Assembly (NCBI RefSeq): GCF_913776855.1
Contig: NZ_CAJYQD010000049.1
Coordinates: forward strand, 1 to 55,864
DNA length: 55,864 nt
Source: an uncultured Sphingomonas sp.
GTDB taxonomy: Bacteria > Pseudomonadota > Alphaproteobacteria > Sphingomonadales > Sphingomonadaceae
Reading direction: 5' to 3'
Shown in pieces: positions 47,175 to 55,864 of this stretch. Each line of letters opens with the position of its first letter. The first letter of the stretch is position 1. The notes under the pieces are model-generated. The model had not been told where the DNA came from. It saw only the letters and a program-made list of their open reading frames with translations, and did not search any database. Made by a program: the position numbers and the translations under genes.

Positions 47175-48596
47175 GTGTTCCGAACATTGACGCTTGCGGC
47201 GCTGGCCGCCGGGCTGGTCGCCTGTACCGGCGATGGAAAGCCGGTGCGCTCGGCCTCTGCCGACGCGGGTAAGGACAAGGCGCCCGGCGCGGGCGAGGGC
47301 TATGACCACGACCCGTTCCCCTCGACCTATCGCGCCTATCCGGGACGGCCGACGCTGGTCACCAACGTCACCATCCTCGACGGTGAGGGCGGGCGGATCG
47401 ATCGCGGATCGGTGCTGTTCCGGGACGGCAAGATCGTCGACGTGGGGCAGTCGATCGCGGCGACGGACGGCGTGACGGTGATCGACGGACAGGGGAAATG
47501 GGTGACGCCTGGCGTCATCGACGTCCACAGCCATCTGGGCGACTATCCCAGCCCCGGCGTGGAGGCGAACAGCGACGGCAACGAGATGACCGGCCCGGTC
47601 ACCGCCGAGGTCTGGGCCGAACACAGCGTCTGGCCGCAGGACCCCGGCTTCGCCCGCGCGCTGACCAATGGCGGCGTCACCACGCTCCAGATCCTGCCCG
47701 GCTCGGCGAACCTGATGGGCGGCCGCTCGGTCACGCTCAAAAACGTCTATGGCCGCACGATGCAGGCGATGAAGTTCCCGCAAGCGCCGTACGGCCTGAA
47801 GATGGCGTGCGGTGAGAACCCGAAGCGTGTCTATGGGTCGAAGGGGCGGATGCCCTCGACCCGCATGGGCAACATCGCCGTCGACCGCGCGACCTGGCTC
47901 AAGGCGCGCGAATATGACCGCAAGTGGGACAAGTACGAAACGGAAGGCGGCGAAGCACCGGCCCGCGACCTGGCGATGGACACGCTGCGCGGCGTGCTGG
48001 ACGGCGAGATCCTCGTCCACAACCATTGCTACCGCGCCGACGAAATGGCCATCGTCATGGATATGGCGCAGGAGATGGGGTACAAGGTCACCGCCTTCCA
48101 CCACGCCGTCGAAAGCTACAAGATCGCCGACCTGTTGAAGGCGCGCGGCGTCTGTTCGGCGGTGTGGGCCGACTGGTACGGCTTCAAGATGGAAAGCTAC
48201 GATGCGATCGGCGAGAATCTTGCGATCCTCGACCAGCAGGGCGCCTGCGCGATGATCCATTCGGACAGCGAGAACGGCATCCAGCGGCTGAACCAGGAAG
48301 TGGCGAAGGTCATCGCCTCCGCGCGCCGCGCGGGCATCACCGTGACGCCCGAACATGCGTGGACGTGGCTGGCGATCAATCCGGCGCGCGCGCTCGGCAT
48401 CGACAAGGTTACCGGCTCGCTGAAGGCCGGCAAGATGGCCGATGTCGTGCTGTGGAACGGCGATCCGTTCAGCGTCTATACCCGCCCGCAGATGGTGTGG
48501 GTCGACGGCGCGCTGCTCTACGACGCGAACAATCCGAAACTGCGACCGGTGTCCGATTTCGAACTCGGCCAGCCCGGCGAAGGGGATGTGAAGTGA
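47175..48596 (+). CDS. Exported lipoprotein amidohydrolase
   Basis: The 473-residue protein has a signal peptide with lipobox LVAC (cysteine near 16), so it is predicted to be a lipoprotein. The amidohydrolase fold follows: TNVTILDGEGGRID, then the metal motif VTPGVIDVHSHLGDYPSPG (HxH). Other ligands are likely in VHNHCYRADEM, TAFHHAVESYKIADL and MIHSDSENG, and the C-terminal GKMADVVLWNGDPFSVYTRP is typical. It is imidazolonepropionase/dipeptidase-like; the substrate is unknown. The GTG start at 47175 follows AGGGGAG. The stop overlaps the next gene (GTGA). Confidence 0.88.
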   Translation: MFRTLTLAALAAGLVACTGDGKPVRSASADAGKDKAPGAGEGYDHDPFPSTYRAYPGRPTLVTNVTILDGEGGRIDRGSVLFRDGKIVDVGQSIAATDGVTVIDGQGKWVTPGVIDVHSHLGDYPSPGVEANSDGNEMTGPVTAEVWAEHSVWPQDPGFARALTNGGVTTLQILPGSANLMGGRSVTLKNVYGRTMQAMKFPQAPYGLKMACGENPKRVYGSKGRMPSTRMGNIAVDRATWLKAREYDRKWDKYETEGGEAPARDLAMDTLRGVLDGEILVHNHCYRADEMAIVMDMAQEMGYKVTAFHHAVESYKIADLLKARGVCSAVWADWYGFKMESYDAIGENLAILDQQGACAMIHSDSENGIQRLNQEVAKVIASARRAGITVTPEHAWTWLAINPARALGIDKVTGSLKAGKMADVVLWNGDPFSVYTRPQMVWVDGALLYDANNPKLRPVSDFELGQPGEGDVK

Positions 48597-49897
48597 AGCG
48601 CCTGTTCCTCGCCGCCCTGCTCGGCAGCGCCATCGCCGTCACGCCCGCCACCGCGCAGGACGTGACCATCACCAATGCCCGGCTGGTGCTGGGCGACGGA
48701 TCGGCCCCGATCGAGGGCGGCACCGTCGTCGTGCGCGGCGGACGCGTCGTCAGCGCCGGGCGTGGTGGCGCTTCGGCGGGCGGTCGCACCATCGACGCCG
48801 GCGGGCGCTATGTCACGCCGGGCCTCGTCGCGGGCTTCACCCGGCTGGGCATTGTCGAGGTCGACGGCGTGTCGCCGACCAATGATGCCTCGGCGCGCGA
48901 GAGCGTGTTCAACGCCGGTCTCGACATCGCCCCGGCGGTCAATCCGCGCGCCACGCCGATCGCGATCAACCGCACCGACGGCATCACCCGCGCGATCGTC
49001 GCACCCGACAATGGCGGATCGATCTTCGCCGGCCAGGGCGCGGTGATCGACCTCGGCAACGACATGGACGCGGTAACTAAGGGTCAGGCGTTCCAGTTCA
49101 TGGAATGGGGCGAAGCCGGTGCGCGCGCGGCGGGAGGCAGCCGCCCGGCGGCGATGGCCATGTTCCGCAACGCGTTGTTCGAGGCGCAGGCCTATGGCCG
49201 CAATCCGGCCAGCTTCGCCGATCGCGGCAAGGAAGCGCTGCTGACTCGGACCGACGCACAGGCGCTGCAGAAGGTGCTGACCGGACAGGTGCCGCTGCTG
49301 ATCCATGTCGAGCGCGCCTCCGACATCCTCGGCGTCCTTGCCCTGAAGCGCGAGTTCACGGGGCTGAAGCTGGTGCTGGTCGGCGCCAGCGAAGGCTGGA
49401 CCATCGCCGCGCAGATCGCGGCGGCGAACGTGCCCGTCCTCGCCAGCGCCTTGTCCGACCTGCCCGCCAGCTTCGAACAACTGGCCGCCACCCAGTCGAA
49501 TATCGGCCGGATGAAGGCCGCCGGGGTCGTCGTCGGCATCGGGATGATCGGCGACGATGAAGCACGCCAAGCGCGGCTGGTGCGGCAATATGCCGGCAAC
49601 CTCGTCGCCTTGTCGAAGGTGCCGGGCGCCTCCGGCCTCGACTGGAACGCCGCCTTCGCCACGATCAGCTCGCTGCCCGCGCGCACGATCGGCATGGAGG
49701 GGGAAATCGGCTCGCTCGCCCCCGGCCGGCGCGGCGACGTGGTGATCTGGGACGGCGATCCGCTGGAGATCGGCTCGGCCCCGACGCAGCTGTTCATCGA
49801 TGGCGTCGAACAGCCGCTGACCAACCGTCAGACCCGCCTCCGCGACCGCTACCTCAACCCCGCCGAACAGGGGCTGCCCAAGGCGTATCAGCGATAA
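48593..49897 (+). CDS. Exported amidohydrolase-like protein lacking the metal-binding HxH
   Basis: The protein has 434 residues, with signal peptide KRLFLAALLGSAIAVTPATA and cleavage before QD. It has the composite beta-sandwich (ITNARLVLGDGSAPIEGGTV) and the C-terminal SLAPGRRGDVVIWDGDPLEI of amidohydrolases. At the place of the metal-binding D-x-H-x-H it reads VTPGLVAGFTRLGIVEVDGV, with no histidines; other histidines are also few (LLIHVERA). It is probably a non-catalytic partner of the preceding enzyme or a diverged enzyme with altered metal use. The GTG start overlaps the first gene's stop, so the two are made together. Confidence 0.85.
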   Translation: MKRLFLAALLGSAIAVTPATAQDVTITNARLVLGDGSAPIEGGTVVVRGGRVVSAGRGGASAGGRTIDAGGRYVTPGLVAGFTRLGIVEVDGVSPTNDASARESVFNAGLDIAPAVNPRATPIAINRTDGITRAIVAPDNGGSIFAGQGAVIDLGNDMDAVTKGQAFQFMEWGEAGARAAGGSRPAAMAMFRNALFEAQAYGRNPASFADRGKEALLTRTDAQALQKVLTGQVPLLIHVERASDILGVLALKREFTGLKLVLVGASEGWTIAAQIAAANVPVLASALSDLPASFEQLAATQSNIGRMKAAGVVVGIGMIGDDEARQARLVRQYAGNLVALSKVPGASGLDWNAAFATISSLPARTIGMEGEIGSLAPGRRGDVVIWDGDPLEIGSAPTQLFIDGVEQPLTNRQTRLRDRYLNPAEQGLPKAYQR

Positions 49898-49979
49898 GGA
49901 TGATGGAACCCGCAGGTGCGATCGCGCTTTGTCCGATACGGACATTCGCCGCGCCTGCGGCTTCGATGGGGAGAACAAC

Positions 49980-50330
49980 ATGCGTGCGTTGCTGGTGATG
50001 CTGGGCGGATCGCTGATGCTGGCGGCCTGTGGGCCGAGTGCGGAACAGCAGGCCGCCGCCAATCAGGCCGCCGCCGCCAATGCGCAGGAAGCGCAGGAAA
50101 CCGCGACCAAGGTCGACGCCCTGTCGCCCGGCCAGCGCGACGGTGTGTTCATCCGCGCGATCCGCGATGCCGGCTTGCCCTGCCAGGGCGTCACCAAGTC
50201 GGAAAAGGGGGAGAAGCCCGGCAGCTGGGTCGCCACCTGCCAGGAAGGGTCGCGCCACATCATCACCTTCGGCGCGAACGGGATGGCGAACGTGACCAGC
50301 TTTACGCCGCAGCCGCCGGCGCAGCGGTAA
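49980..50330 (+). CDS. Small lipoprotein, unknown
   Basis: The 116-residue protein has signal peptide MRALLVMLGGSLMLAAC with the lipobox cysteine at about 17. An Ala/Gln-rich helical linker (EQQAAANQAAAANAQEAQE) is followed by a small folded region with two more cysteines (LPCQGVTKSE, VATCQEG) that may form a disulfide. GGGGAGAA precedes the ATG. No family was recognised. It follows the amidohydrolase pair by about 80 bases and may be in the same transcript. Confidence 0.75.
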   Translation: MRALLVMLGGSLMLAACGPSAEQQAAANQAAAANAQEAQETATKVDALSPGQRDGVFIRAIRDAGLPCQGVTKSEKGEKPGSWVATCQEGSRHIITFGANGMANVTSFTPQPPAQR

Positions 50331-50349
50331 TAGCGATCACTTCCCAATG

Positions 50350-50436
50350 AACGTCGCCCCAGCGCAGGCTGGGGTCTCCCGCGGCGAGGCGCGCGCTCGA
50401 TAACAGGGAGATCCCAGCCTGCGCTGGGATGACGTT
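50350..50436. repeat. Paired REP-like palindrome, copy E
   Basis: Inverted arms 50350-50380 and 50406-50436 (31 bases each, only three mismatches after inversion; core CCCAGCGCAGGCTGGG) lie between two convergent genes. The spacing and sequence make this the cleanest paired copy of the family after copy A. Confidence 0.8.
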
Positions 50437-50458
50437 CGTGGCAAAGAGGGGGCCGCCC

Positions 50459-51388
50459 CTAACGCGGCTCGAACACCGACCATCCGGTCCGCTGCACCAG
50501 CCGCTCCAGCGCGACCGTTCCCAGCTGCGAATTTCCCCGCTCGTTCAATCCCGGCGACCATACCGCGATCGACGCGATGCCCGGCGCGATCGCCAGGATT
50601 CCGCCGCCGACCCCGCTCTTGCCCGGCAGGCCGACCCGGAAGGCGAACTCGCCCGACCCGTCATAATGGCCGCAGGTCAGCATCAGCGCGTTGATCCGGC
50701 GCGCCCGTTGCGCCGACACGACGTTGCGCCCGGTCGTCGGATTGACCCCGCCCGCCGCCAGATACCGCCCGGCCAGCGCCAGCTGCCGACAGCTCATCGC
50801 CAGCGCGCATTGATGGAAATAGACGCCCAGCGTGACGTGCGGATCATGGTGGAGATTGCCGAACGCACGCATGTAGCTGGCCAGCGCGAGGTTGCGGAAC
50901 CCCGTATCCTGCTCCGCCTTCGCTACCGCCTCGTCGATGAAGATGCCATCCTCGCCCGCCGCGGCGCGCACGAAGCGCAACAGCTCGCCCAGTGCCTCGC
51001 GCGGTTCGTAGCGGCCGAGCAGGATGTCGGCGACCACGATCGCACCGGCATTGATGAACGGATTGCGCGGGATGCCGTGTTCGCTCTCCAGTTGCACGAT
51101 CGAATTGAACGCGCTGCCCGACGGCTCGCGCCCGACCCGCTTCCACAATTGATCGCCCACCGCGCCCAGCGCCAGCGTCAGCGCGAACACTTTCGACACC
51201 GACTGGATCGAAAAGCTTTCCTCGGCATCCCCCGCCAGATGGCAGGTCCCGTCCGCCTCGATCACCGCCATCCCGAACCGGTTCGGATCGACGGCGGCCA
51301 AGGGCGGGATATAGTCGGCCGGCGTGCCCCGATCGGGCGCATCGGCCATCTCCGCGGCGATGTCGGCAACGATCGCGGACAGGTCCAT
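50459..51388 (-). CDS. glsA: Glutaminase (GlsA type)
   Basis: This enzyme hydrolyses L-glutamine to glutamate and ammonia. The 309-residue protein has the serine beta-lactamase-like fold with the catalytic pair S63-x-x-K66 in [37 protein letters not shown] (the Y/N substrate region), [14 protein letters not shown] and the glycine-rich [18 protein letters not shown] follow. The length is normal. ATG 51388 gives the family N-terminus. It follows the GH43-like gene by only five bases, so they are probably co-transcribed. Confidence 0.95.
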   Translation of the reverse strand: MDLSAIVADIAAEMADAPDRGTPADYIPPLAAVDPNRFGMAVIEADGTCHLAGDAEESFSIQSVSKVFALTLALGAVGDQLWKRVGREPSGSAFNSIVQLESEHGIPRNPFINAGAIVVADILLGRYEPREALGELLRFVRAAAGEDGIFIDEAVAKAEQDTGFRNLALASYMRAFGNLHHDPHVTLGVYFHQCALAMSCRQLALAGRYLAAGGVNPTTGRNVVSAQRARRINALMLTCGHYDGSGEFAFRVGLPGKSGVGGGILAIAPGIASIAVWSPGLNERGNSQLGTVALERLVQRTGWSVFEPR

Positions 51389-51393
51389 GGGGG

Positions 51394-52353
51394 TCAGGCG
51401 ATCGCGTCGACAAACGCGCGCGGCACACGCAGCACCGTGCCGTGGCGGGCTTCCTTGGGGAACTTCACACGCGCCGTCTCGTCCCGCCACGTCACGAAGT
51501 CGGTCGTCGACGCCGCACCGAAATGGCCCTGTTCGTACACGTCGTAATAGACGACCGCCCGGCCATCGATCCACACCGCGCTCGGCCCCTCGGTCATAGT
51601 CGGGCTGAACGGCTTGCTCGCCGGGCCGAACGGGCCGGTCGGCGACGCCGCCGAACTGCTCACCACCCAGCGCCGCTGTTCGACGTCGTGCGTCTCATCC
51701 TTGTAGATCATGCGATACCCGCCTTGCGGCAGCTTCAGCAGCGTGAAGTCGATCGAATCGAACCCTGGATCGAACAGCAACTTCGTCGGCGTGAAGGTAC
51801 GGAAATCACGGGTGCGGGTGTAATAGGGGCGCAGCTTCAGTCCGTCGAACCGCTCGCCCGGCGTCGCGCCGTACCTGCCGTCGATGCTGCTCGACCAGAA
51901 GATGATGAAATCACGGCGCTGTGGATCATAGACGGTCTCGGGCGCCCAGCTGTTGCGGACGCCCTTGAACGCGGTCATCACCGGGATCGTCTGCTGCGGC
52001 GACCACTTCATCAGGTCGCGTGACGTCGCATGGCCGATGACCGGCCCGAACCAGTCGCTGGTCCACACCAGATGCCACAGGCCATCGGGCGCGCGGCACA
52101 GATGCGGGTCACGCATCAGCTTGTCCCGGCCGACCTCGGGCGTCAGGAACCCGCGCCCGCCGCCCAATGGCGTGAAGACGAACCCGTCGTCGCTCCGCGC
52201 CAGCTTCAGCCCCGCGCGCCCCTCGTCCTTGTCGGTGAAGTAGCTCAGCAGGAACACATCGTCCCCGCGCGGCGCGGCAAGGGCGGGCAGGGCGGCCGCG
52301 CCGATCGTCGCACCGGCGGCTGCCAGCAAGTTCCGCCGCGTCAATCCGTGCAT
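51394..52353 (-). CDS. Tat-exported glycoside hydrolase family 43-like protein
   Basis: The protein has 319 residues. The N-terminus [20 protein letters not shown] has a Tat motif (TRRNLL) and ends ALPALA near residue 26, so it is predicted to be secreted folded. The rest is a five-bladed beta-propeller-like sequence: [40 protein letters not shown] and [20 protein letters not shown], in the manner of GH43-type enzymes. The PHLC and APE positions plausibly supply catalytic acids. The sugar substrate is unknown. GGGAGAGG precedes ATG 52353. Confidence 0.82.
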   Translation of the reverse strand: MHGLTRRNLLAAAGATIGAAALPALAAPRGDDVFLLSYFTDKDEGRAGLKLARSDDGFVFTPLGGGRGFLTPEVGRDKLMRDPHLCRAPDGLWHLVWTSDWFGPVIGHATSRDLMKWSPQQTIPVMTAFKGVRNSWAPETVYDPQRRDFIIFWSSSIDGRYGATPGERFDGLKLRPYYTRTRDFRTFTPTKLLFDPGFDSIDFTLLKLPQGGYRMIYKDETHDVEQRRWVVSSSAASPTGPFGPASKPFSPTMTEGPSAVWIDGRAVVYYDVYEQGHFGAASTTDFVTWRDETARVKFPKEARHGTVLRVPRAFVDAIA

Positions 52354-52505
52354 CGCGCCTCTCCCGTTCGTTCGCATCGTCGCTATCGTGCGCGGACCGC
52401 TTTGCAAAGCCGTCGTCACGACGACGCGTCCGAAATCCGGCGCGCGGTTTCCATCGCGGCGTGGACATGGCACGACGGGTTCGGGACAACGGGCCGGGGG
52501 AACAG

Positions 52506-53051
52506 ATGCAGGAACCGATCAGCCAGCGGACGCCGCCGACATTGCTGTTGCGCGGCACCTTCAGCCAGAAGCTGCGCATCTACCTGTTCTGCTATTGCAC
52601 GGCCGTCATCGCCGCGACGGTGGTCGGTATCCTCGTCCTGCCGATCTGGCTGGTGATCGGGCCGTATTGGGTGAAGCGCTATCATGCGGCGCTGCGCTGC
52701 GAGGTGACCGATCGCAACGTGGTGATCGGCAAGGGGCTGTTGTTCCGCCGCGAACTCACCATCCCGCTCGACAAGATTCAGGACATCTCGATCCGCGAAG
52801 GGCCGTTGCTGTCGGCGTTCGGACTGCTCCAGCTGCGTATCGAAACCGCCGGCCAATCGAGTTCGACCGGCAGCAAATCGGACGCGGACCTCGTCGGCCT
52901 GCTCGACGCCCGCGCGTTGCGCGACCGCATCCTCGATCAACGCGACGCGCTTGCCGTGCCCGCTGCCGTACCGGTCGACAGCGACCGGCAGGTCATGGTC
53001 GACATGCGCGACGCGCTGCTCCGGATCGAGGCGCTGCTGGCGGCGCGCTGA
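52506..53051 (+). CDS. PH-domain (bPH2/YdbS-like) membrane protein
   Basis: The 181-residue protein has a two-span hydrophobic region (YLFCYCTAVIAATVVGILVL then PIWLVIGPYWV, about residues 20-60). A bacterial PH domain follows with CEVTDRNVVIGKGLLFRREL, TIPLDKIQDISIREGPLLSA and LQLRIETAG. The C-terminus is helical. Related proteins sit in the inner membrane; function is largely unknown. ATG 52506 has GGGGGAA upstream. It is convergent with mutS across five bases. Confidence 0.85.
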   Translation: MQEPISQRTPPTLLLRGTFSQKLRIYLFCYCTAVIAATVVGILVLPIWLVIGPYWVKRYHAALRCEVTDRNVVIGKGLLFRRELTIPLDKIQDISIREGPLLSAFGLLQLRIETAGQSSSTGSKSDADLVGLLDARALRDRILDQRDALAVPAAVPVDSDRQVMVDMRDALLRIEALLAAR

Positions 53052-53056
53052 TCCGC

Positions 53057-55672
53057 TCAGGCCAGCCCCTTCAACCGGTACAGCGCGTCCATCGCCTCGC
53101 GCGGCGACATCGCATCGACGTCCAGCGCGGCGAGGGCGTCGCGCAAGCCGTCGACCGGCGCTTCCTCGACCGGGGCCATCGCCGCGAAAAGCGGCAGGTC
53201 GTCCAGCCCCGCCGCGATGCCGCCGGTCTTCGCCTTACCCGCCTCCAGCTTCGCCAGCACCGCCTTGGCGCGTTGCAGCGTCGCCGGCGGCAGGCCGGCC
53301 AGTCGCGCGACGGCAATACCATAGCTGCGATCCGCTGGCCCCTCCGCCAGTTCGTGCAGCAGGACCAGATCGCCCTTCCATTCGCGCGCGCGGACATGGT
53401 GCAGCGACAGCGCGTCGCAGCGTTCCGCCAGCCGGGTCAGCTCGTGATAATGGGTCGCGAACAGGCAGCGGCAGCGATTATCCTCATGGATCGCCTCGAC
53501 CACCGCCCACGCGATCGCCAGCCCGTCATAGGTCGACGTGCCGCGGCCCACTTCGTCGAGGATCACGAACGACCGCGCCGTCGCCTGCGCCAGAATGGCG
53601 GCGGTCTCGACCATCTCGACCATGAAGGTCGACCGCCCGCGTGCGAGGTTGTCCGACGCGCCGACCCTGCTGAACAGCCGGTCGACCAGTCCCAGCGTGG
53701 CGGAGGTCGCCGGCACGAAACTGCCCGCCTGCGCCAGCACGACGATCAGCGCATTCTGCCGCAGGAAGGTCGACTTGCCGCCCATGTTCGGACCCGTCAC
53801 CAGCCACAGCCGCGAGCTTTCCGACAGGCGACAGTCATTGGCGACGAACCGCCCGCCCGACTTCGCCACCGCGCTTTCGACCACTGGATGTCGCCCGCCG
53901 ACGATCTCCAGACAGGCGTGATCGACCAGCGCCGGCCGTGCCCAGCCGCCCTCCGCCGCGCGTTCGGCCAGCGCCGCCGTCACGTCGATCCGCGCCAGCG
54001 CGTCCGCCGTGGCGGCGACGCTCTCCCGCTTGGCCAGCGCGGCTTCGGTAAACGCCTCCAGATGCGCCGCCTCCGCTGCCAGTGCGTGGGCGCCTGCCTG
54101 CGTAACCTTCAGCGCCGCCTCGTGCAGGTCGGGCGCGTTGAAGCGGACCACCCCGGCCAGCGTCTGGCGGTGGGTAAAGCCGCTGTCGGCCGCCATCAGC
54201 TTGTCCGCCGCGCGGGCCGGGACTTCGACATGATAGCCCAGCACGCCGTTATGGCGGATCTTCAGCGCCGAAATGCCCGTGCGCTCACGATACTGGGCCT
54301 CCAGCGCGGCGATCGCCCGCCGCCCGCCGGCCCCCGTATCGCGCAGCGCGTCGAGGGCCGCATCGAACCCTTCCGTCACGAACCCGCCCGCCGCCGCATC
54401 GATCGGCGGCATCGGGACGAGGCCCCGCGTCAACAGGTCGATCAGCTCGCCATGCCCGCGCAGCCGCGGCGCGAGTTCGGCGATCAGCGGCGGCACGGCG
54501 GGTAATTTGTCCAGCCGTTGCCCCAGCGTCCAAGCCGCGCTCAAGCCGTCGCGCAACTGTCCCAGATCGCGCGGGGAGCCACGCCCCGCCGCGATCCGCC
54601 CCAGCGCGCGGCCGATGTCGGGCAGGGCGCGCAGCGTGGTGCGCAGTTCGTCGCGCAGCCCGGGATCGTCATGCGCCCAGGCGACCGCCGCCAGCCGACC
54701 CTCGATACCGCTACGGTCCATCAGCGGCGCGGCAATGTCGCTCGCCAGCAACCGCGCACCGGCACCCGTCACCGTCCGGTCGACCTCGGCCAACAGGCTG
54801 CCGGCGCGCGCACCGGCGGCGGTGCGGGTCAGCTCCAGGCTTTCGCGCGTCGCCGCGTCGATCGCCATGCACTGGCCATCGGCGGCGCAGACCGGCGGGC
54901 GCAGGAACGGCAACTGCCCCCGCGCGGTATGGTCGAGATAGGCGATGAGGCCCCCCGCCGCCGCCAGCGCCGCACGCGAAAACTGCCCGAAGCCGTCGAG
55001 CGTGGCGACCCCGTGCAGCGTCTTCAGCCGCGCCTCGCCGCCCGCGCTGTCGAAATCTGCCTTGGCGCGCAGCAAGGTTGCGACCTCCGCGAAGGCCGAC
55101 GTCTCCGCTGCGACCACCTCGACCGCCTGCAACCGGGCGAGCGCGGCGGTCAGCCCGGCGGCATCGGTCTCGATCACTTCGAACCTGCCCGTGGACACGT
55201 CGGCGGCGGCGATGGCGACCCCGCCCGCCGCCTCGCCGATGCACGCGCACCAGTTCGCCGCCCGCGCGTCGAGCAACGCCTCCTCGGTCAGCGTGCCCGC
55301 CGTCACGACCCGGACGATGGCGCGCGCCACCAGCGCCTTCGACCCCCGCGCGCGCTTCGCCTCCTCGGGGCTTTCGACCTGTTCGGCGATGGCGACGCGG
55401 TGCCCCGCCTTGATCAGCCGTGCCAGATAGCCCTCGGCCGAATGCACCGGCACGCCGCACATCGGGATCTTCGCCCCCTCATGTTCCCCCCGCGCGGTCA
55501 GCGCGATGTCGAGGCACGCCGCGGCGATCTTCGCATCGTCATGGAACAGCTCGAAGAAATCGCCCATGCGGTAGAACAGCAGGCAGTCGTCGGCCTCCGC
55601 CTTCAACGCCAGATATTGCTGCATCATCGGGGTGGGGGCGGGGGAATCGGACCCCTGAGCCTTGGTTGCCAT
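53057..55672 (-). CDS. mutS: DNA mismatch repair protein MutS
   Basis: MutS recognises mismatches and recruits MutL. In the 871-residue protein the mismatch-binding domain starts PMMQQYLALKAEADDCLLFY with RMGDFFELF, carrying the phenylalanine/glutamate wedge region. Connector, lever and clamp domains follow. The ATPase has Walker A TGPNMGGKSTFLRQNAL, the signature FMVEMVETAAIL, Walker B SFVILDEVGRGTSTYDGLAI and FATHYHEL. The C-terminus ends LDVDAMSPREAMDALYRLKG, typical of alphaproteobacterial MutS. ATG 55672 gives MATKAQGS. It is divergent from maeB across about 120 bases. Confidence 0.98.
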   Translation of the reverse strand: MATKAQGSDSPAPTPMMQQYLALKAEADDCLLFYRMGDFFELFHDDAKIAAACLDIALTARGEHEGAKIPMCGVPVHSAEGYLARLIKAGHRVAIAEQVESPEEAKRARGSKALVARAIVRVVTAGTLTEEALLDARAANWCACIGEAAGGVAIAAADVSTGRFEVIETDAAGLTAALARLQAVEVVAAETSAFAEVATLLRAKADFDSAGGEARLKTLHGVATLDGFGQFSRAALAAAGGLIAYLDHTARGQLPFLRPPVCAADGQCMAIDAATRESLELTRTAAGARAGSLLAEVDRTVTGAGARLLASDIAAPLMDRSGIEGRLAAVAWAHDDPGLRDELRTTLRALPDIGRALGRIAAGRGSPRDLGQLRDGLSAAWTLGQRLDKLPAVPPLIAELAPRLRGHGELIDLLTRGLVPMPPIDAAAGGFVTEGFDAALDALRDTGAGGRRAIAALEAQYRERTGISALKIRHNGVLGYHVEVPARAADKLMAADSGFTHRQTLAGVVRFNAPDLHEAALKVTQAGAHALAAEAAHLEAFTEAALAKRESVAATADALARIDVTAALAERAAEGGWARPALVDHACLEIVGGRHPVVESAVAKSGGRFVANDCRLSESSRLWLVTGPNMGGKSTFLRQNALIVVLAQAGSFVPATSATLGLVDRLFSRVGASDNLARGRSTFMVEMVETAAILAQATARSFVILDEVGRGTSTYDGLAIAWAVVEAIHEDNRCRCLFATHYHELTRLAERCDALSLHHVRAREWKGDLVLLHELAEGPADRSYGIAVARLAGLPPATLQRAKAVLAKLEAGKAKTGGIAAGLDDLPLFAAMAPVEEAPVDGLRDALAALDVDAMSPREAMDALYRLKGLA

Positions 55673-55794
55673 CGCCGGGCGATACTGTCGCGGGGTGCCC
55701 GCACGCAAGCATATCAAACCGCCGTCGGCCGGACCTTCACCCTTGCCCGATCCGCCTTCCCCTGCGTAAAGCCCATGGAAACGGGAGAGCGCCA

Positions 55795-55864
55795 GTGTCC
55801 GAAACCACCGACCAATTTTCCGAGCGCGAGGCGCTGCTGTTCCATTCCGAAGGGCGTCCGGGCA
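55795..55864 (+). CDS. maeB: NADP-dependent malic enzyme, first 23 codons only
   Basis: The visible N-terminus, SETTDQFSEREALLFHSEG, matches that of large alphaproteobacterial malic enzymes (malic domain plus phosphotransacetylase-like tail), which decarboxylate malate to pyruvate. The start is GTG 55795 with GGGAG upstream. The remainder is outside the window, so no catalytic residue is visible. Confidence 0.75.
   Translation, partial: MSETTDQFSEREALLFHSEGRPG

Overview
The window is a piece of chromosome from a high-GC alphaproteobacterium, most likely a Sphingomonas or close relative. This is inferred from the GC-rich codon use, the two very large TonB-dependent receptors with sphingomonad-style VTGS plug motifs, the split glycine decarboxylase (gcvPA/gcvPB) and the general gene repertoire. 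No rRNA, tRNA, insertion sequence, prophage or CRISPR array was seen. It begins inside thrB (minus strand) and ends inside the first codons of a malic enzyme gene (plus strand).

Layout. 1-2261: thrB and ispH (minus) and a divergent lipoprotein. 2262-7416: a tandem glycine riboswitch followed by gcvT-gcvH-gcvPA-gcvPB, the glycine cleavage genes without the L protein. 7456-12329: an acyltransferase, a formate/nitrite-type channel, a DMT exporter, a small membrane protein and a type 3 prolyl-tRNA synthetase. 12581-19840: DUF3597 protein, RNase R, a DUF389 membrane protein, a soluble CBS-type chemoreceptor, FolD and a MarC-family protein. 19841-26436: two tandem TonB-dependent receptors, each with its own leader and strong terminator, separated by an AT-rich control region. 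26495-30363: clpB with a recognisable heat-shock promoter, and a divergent metallo-beta-lactamase-fold hydrolase.

30431-37617 is a tightly overlapping leucine-degradation operon: isovaleryl-CoA dehydrogenase, methylcrotonyl-CoA carboxylase beta, a DUF3088 protein with an unexplained N-terminal extension, a 42-codon ORF coupled to both neighbours, methylcrotonyl-CoA carboxylase alpha, a MaoC hydratase and a CitE-like lyase. The MaoC plus CitE ending replaces the usual enoyl-CoA hydratase and HMG-CoA lyase. It matches the gene content known from Mycobacterium tuberculosis Rv2498c-Rv2502c, which suggests an (R)-HMG-CoA route.

37644-40182 holds a small membrane protein and a MASE1-PAS-GGDEF diguanylate cyclase. 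40230-46190 is a six-gene overlapping minus-strand operon: DUF4129, DUF4350, MoxR ATPase, DUF58, SpoIIM-like and RDD. This is a conserved but poorly understood membrane-associated AAA+/vWA system, with a divergent multi-pass membrane protein beside it. 47175-49897 is a pair of exported amidohydrolases, of which the second has lost its metal-binding HxH. 49980-55864: a small lipoprotein, glutaminase, a Tat-exported GH43-like protein, a PH-domain membrane protein, mutS and the start of maeB.

A family of short paired palindromes (REP/BIME-like, core resembling CCCGGCGNAGGCCGGG followed by ATCCA) sits in at least five intergenic gaps, including inside the gcv and leucine operons.
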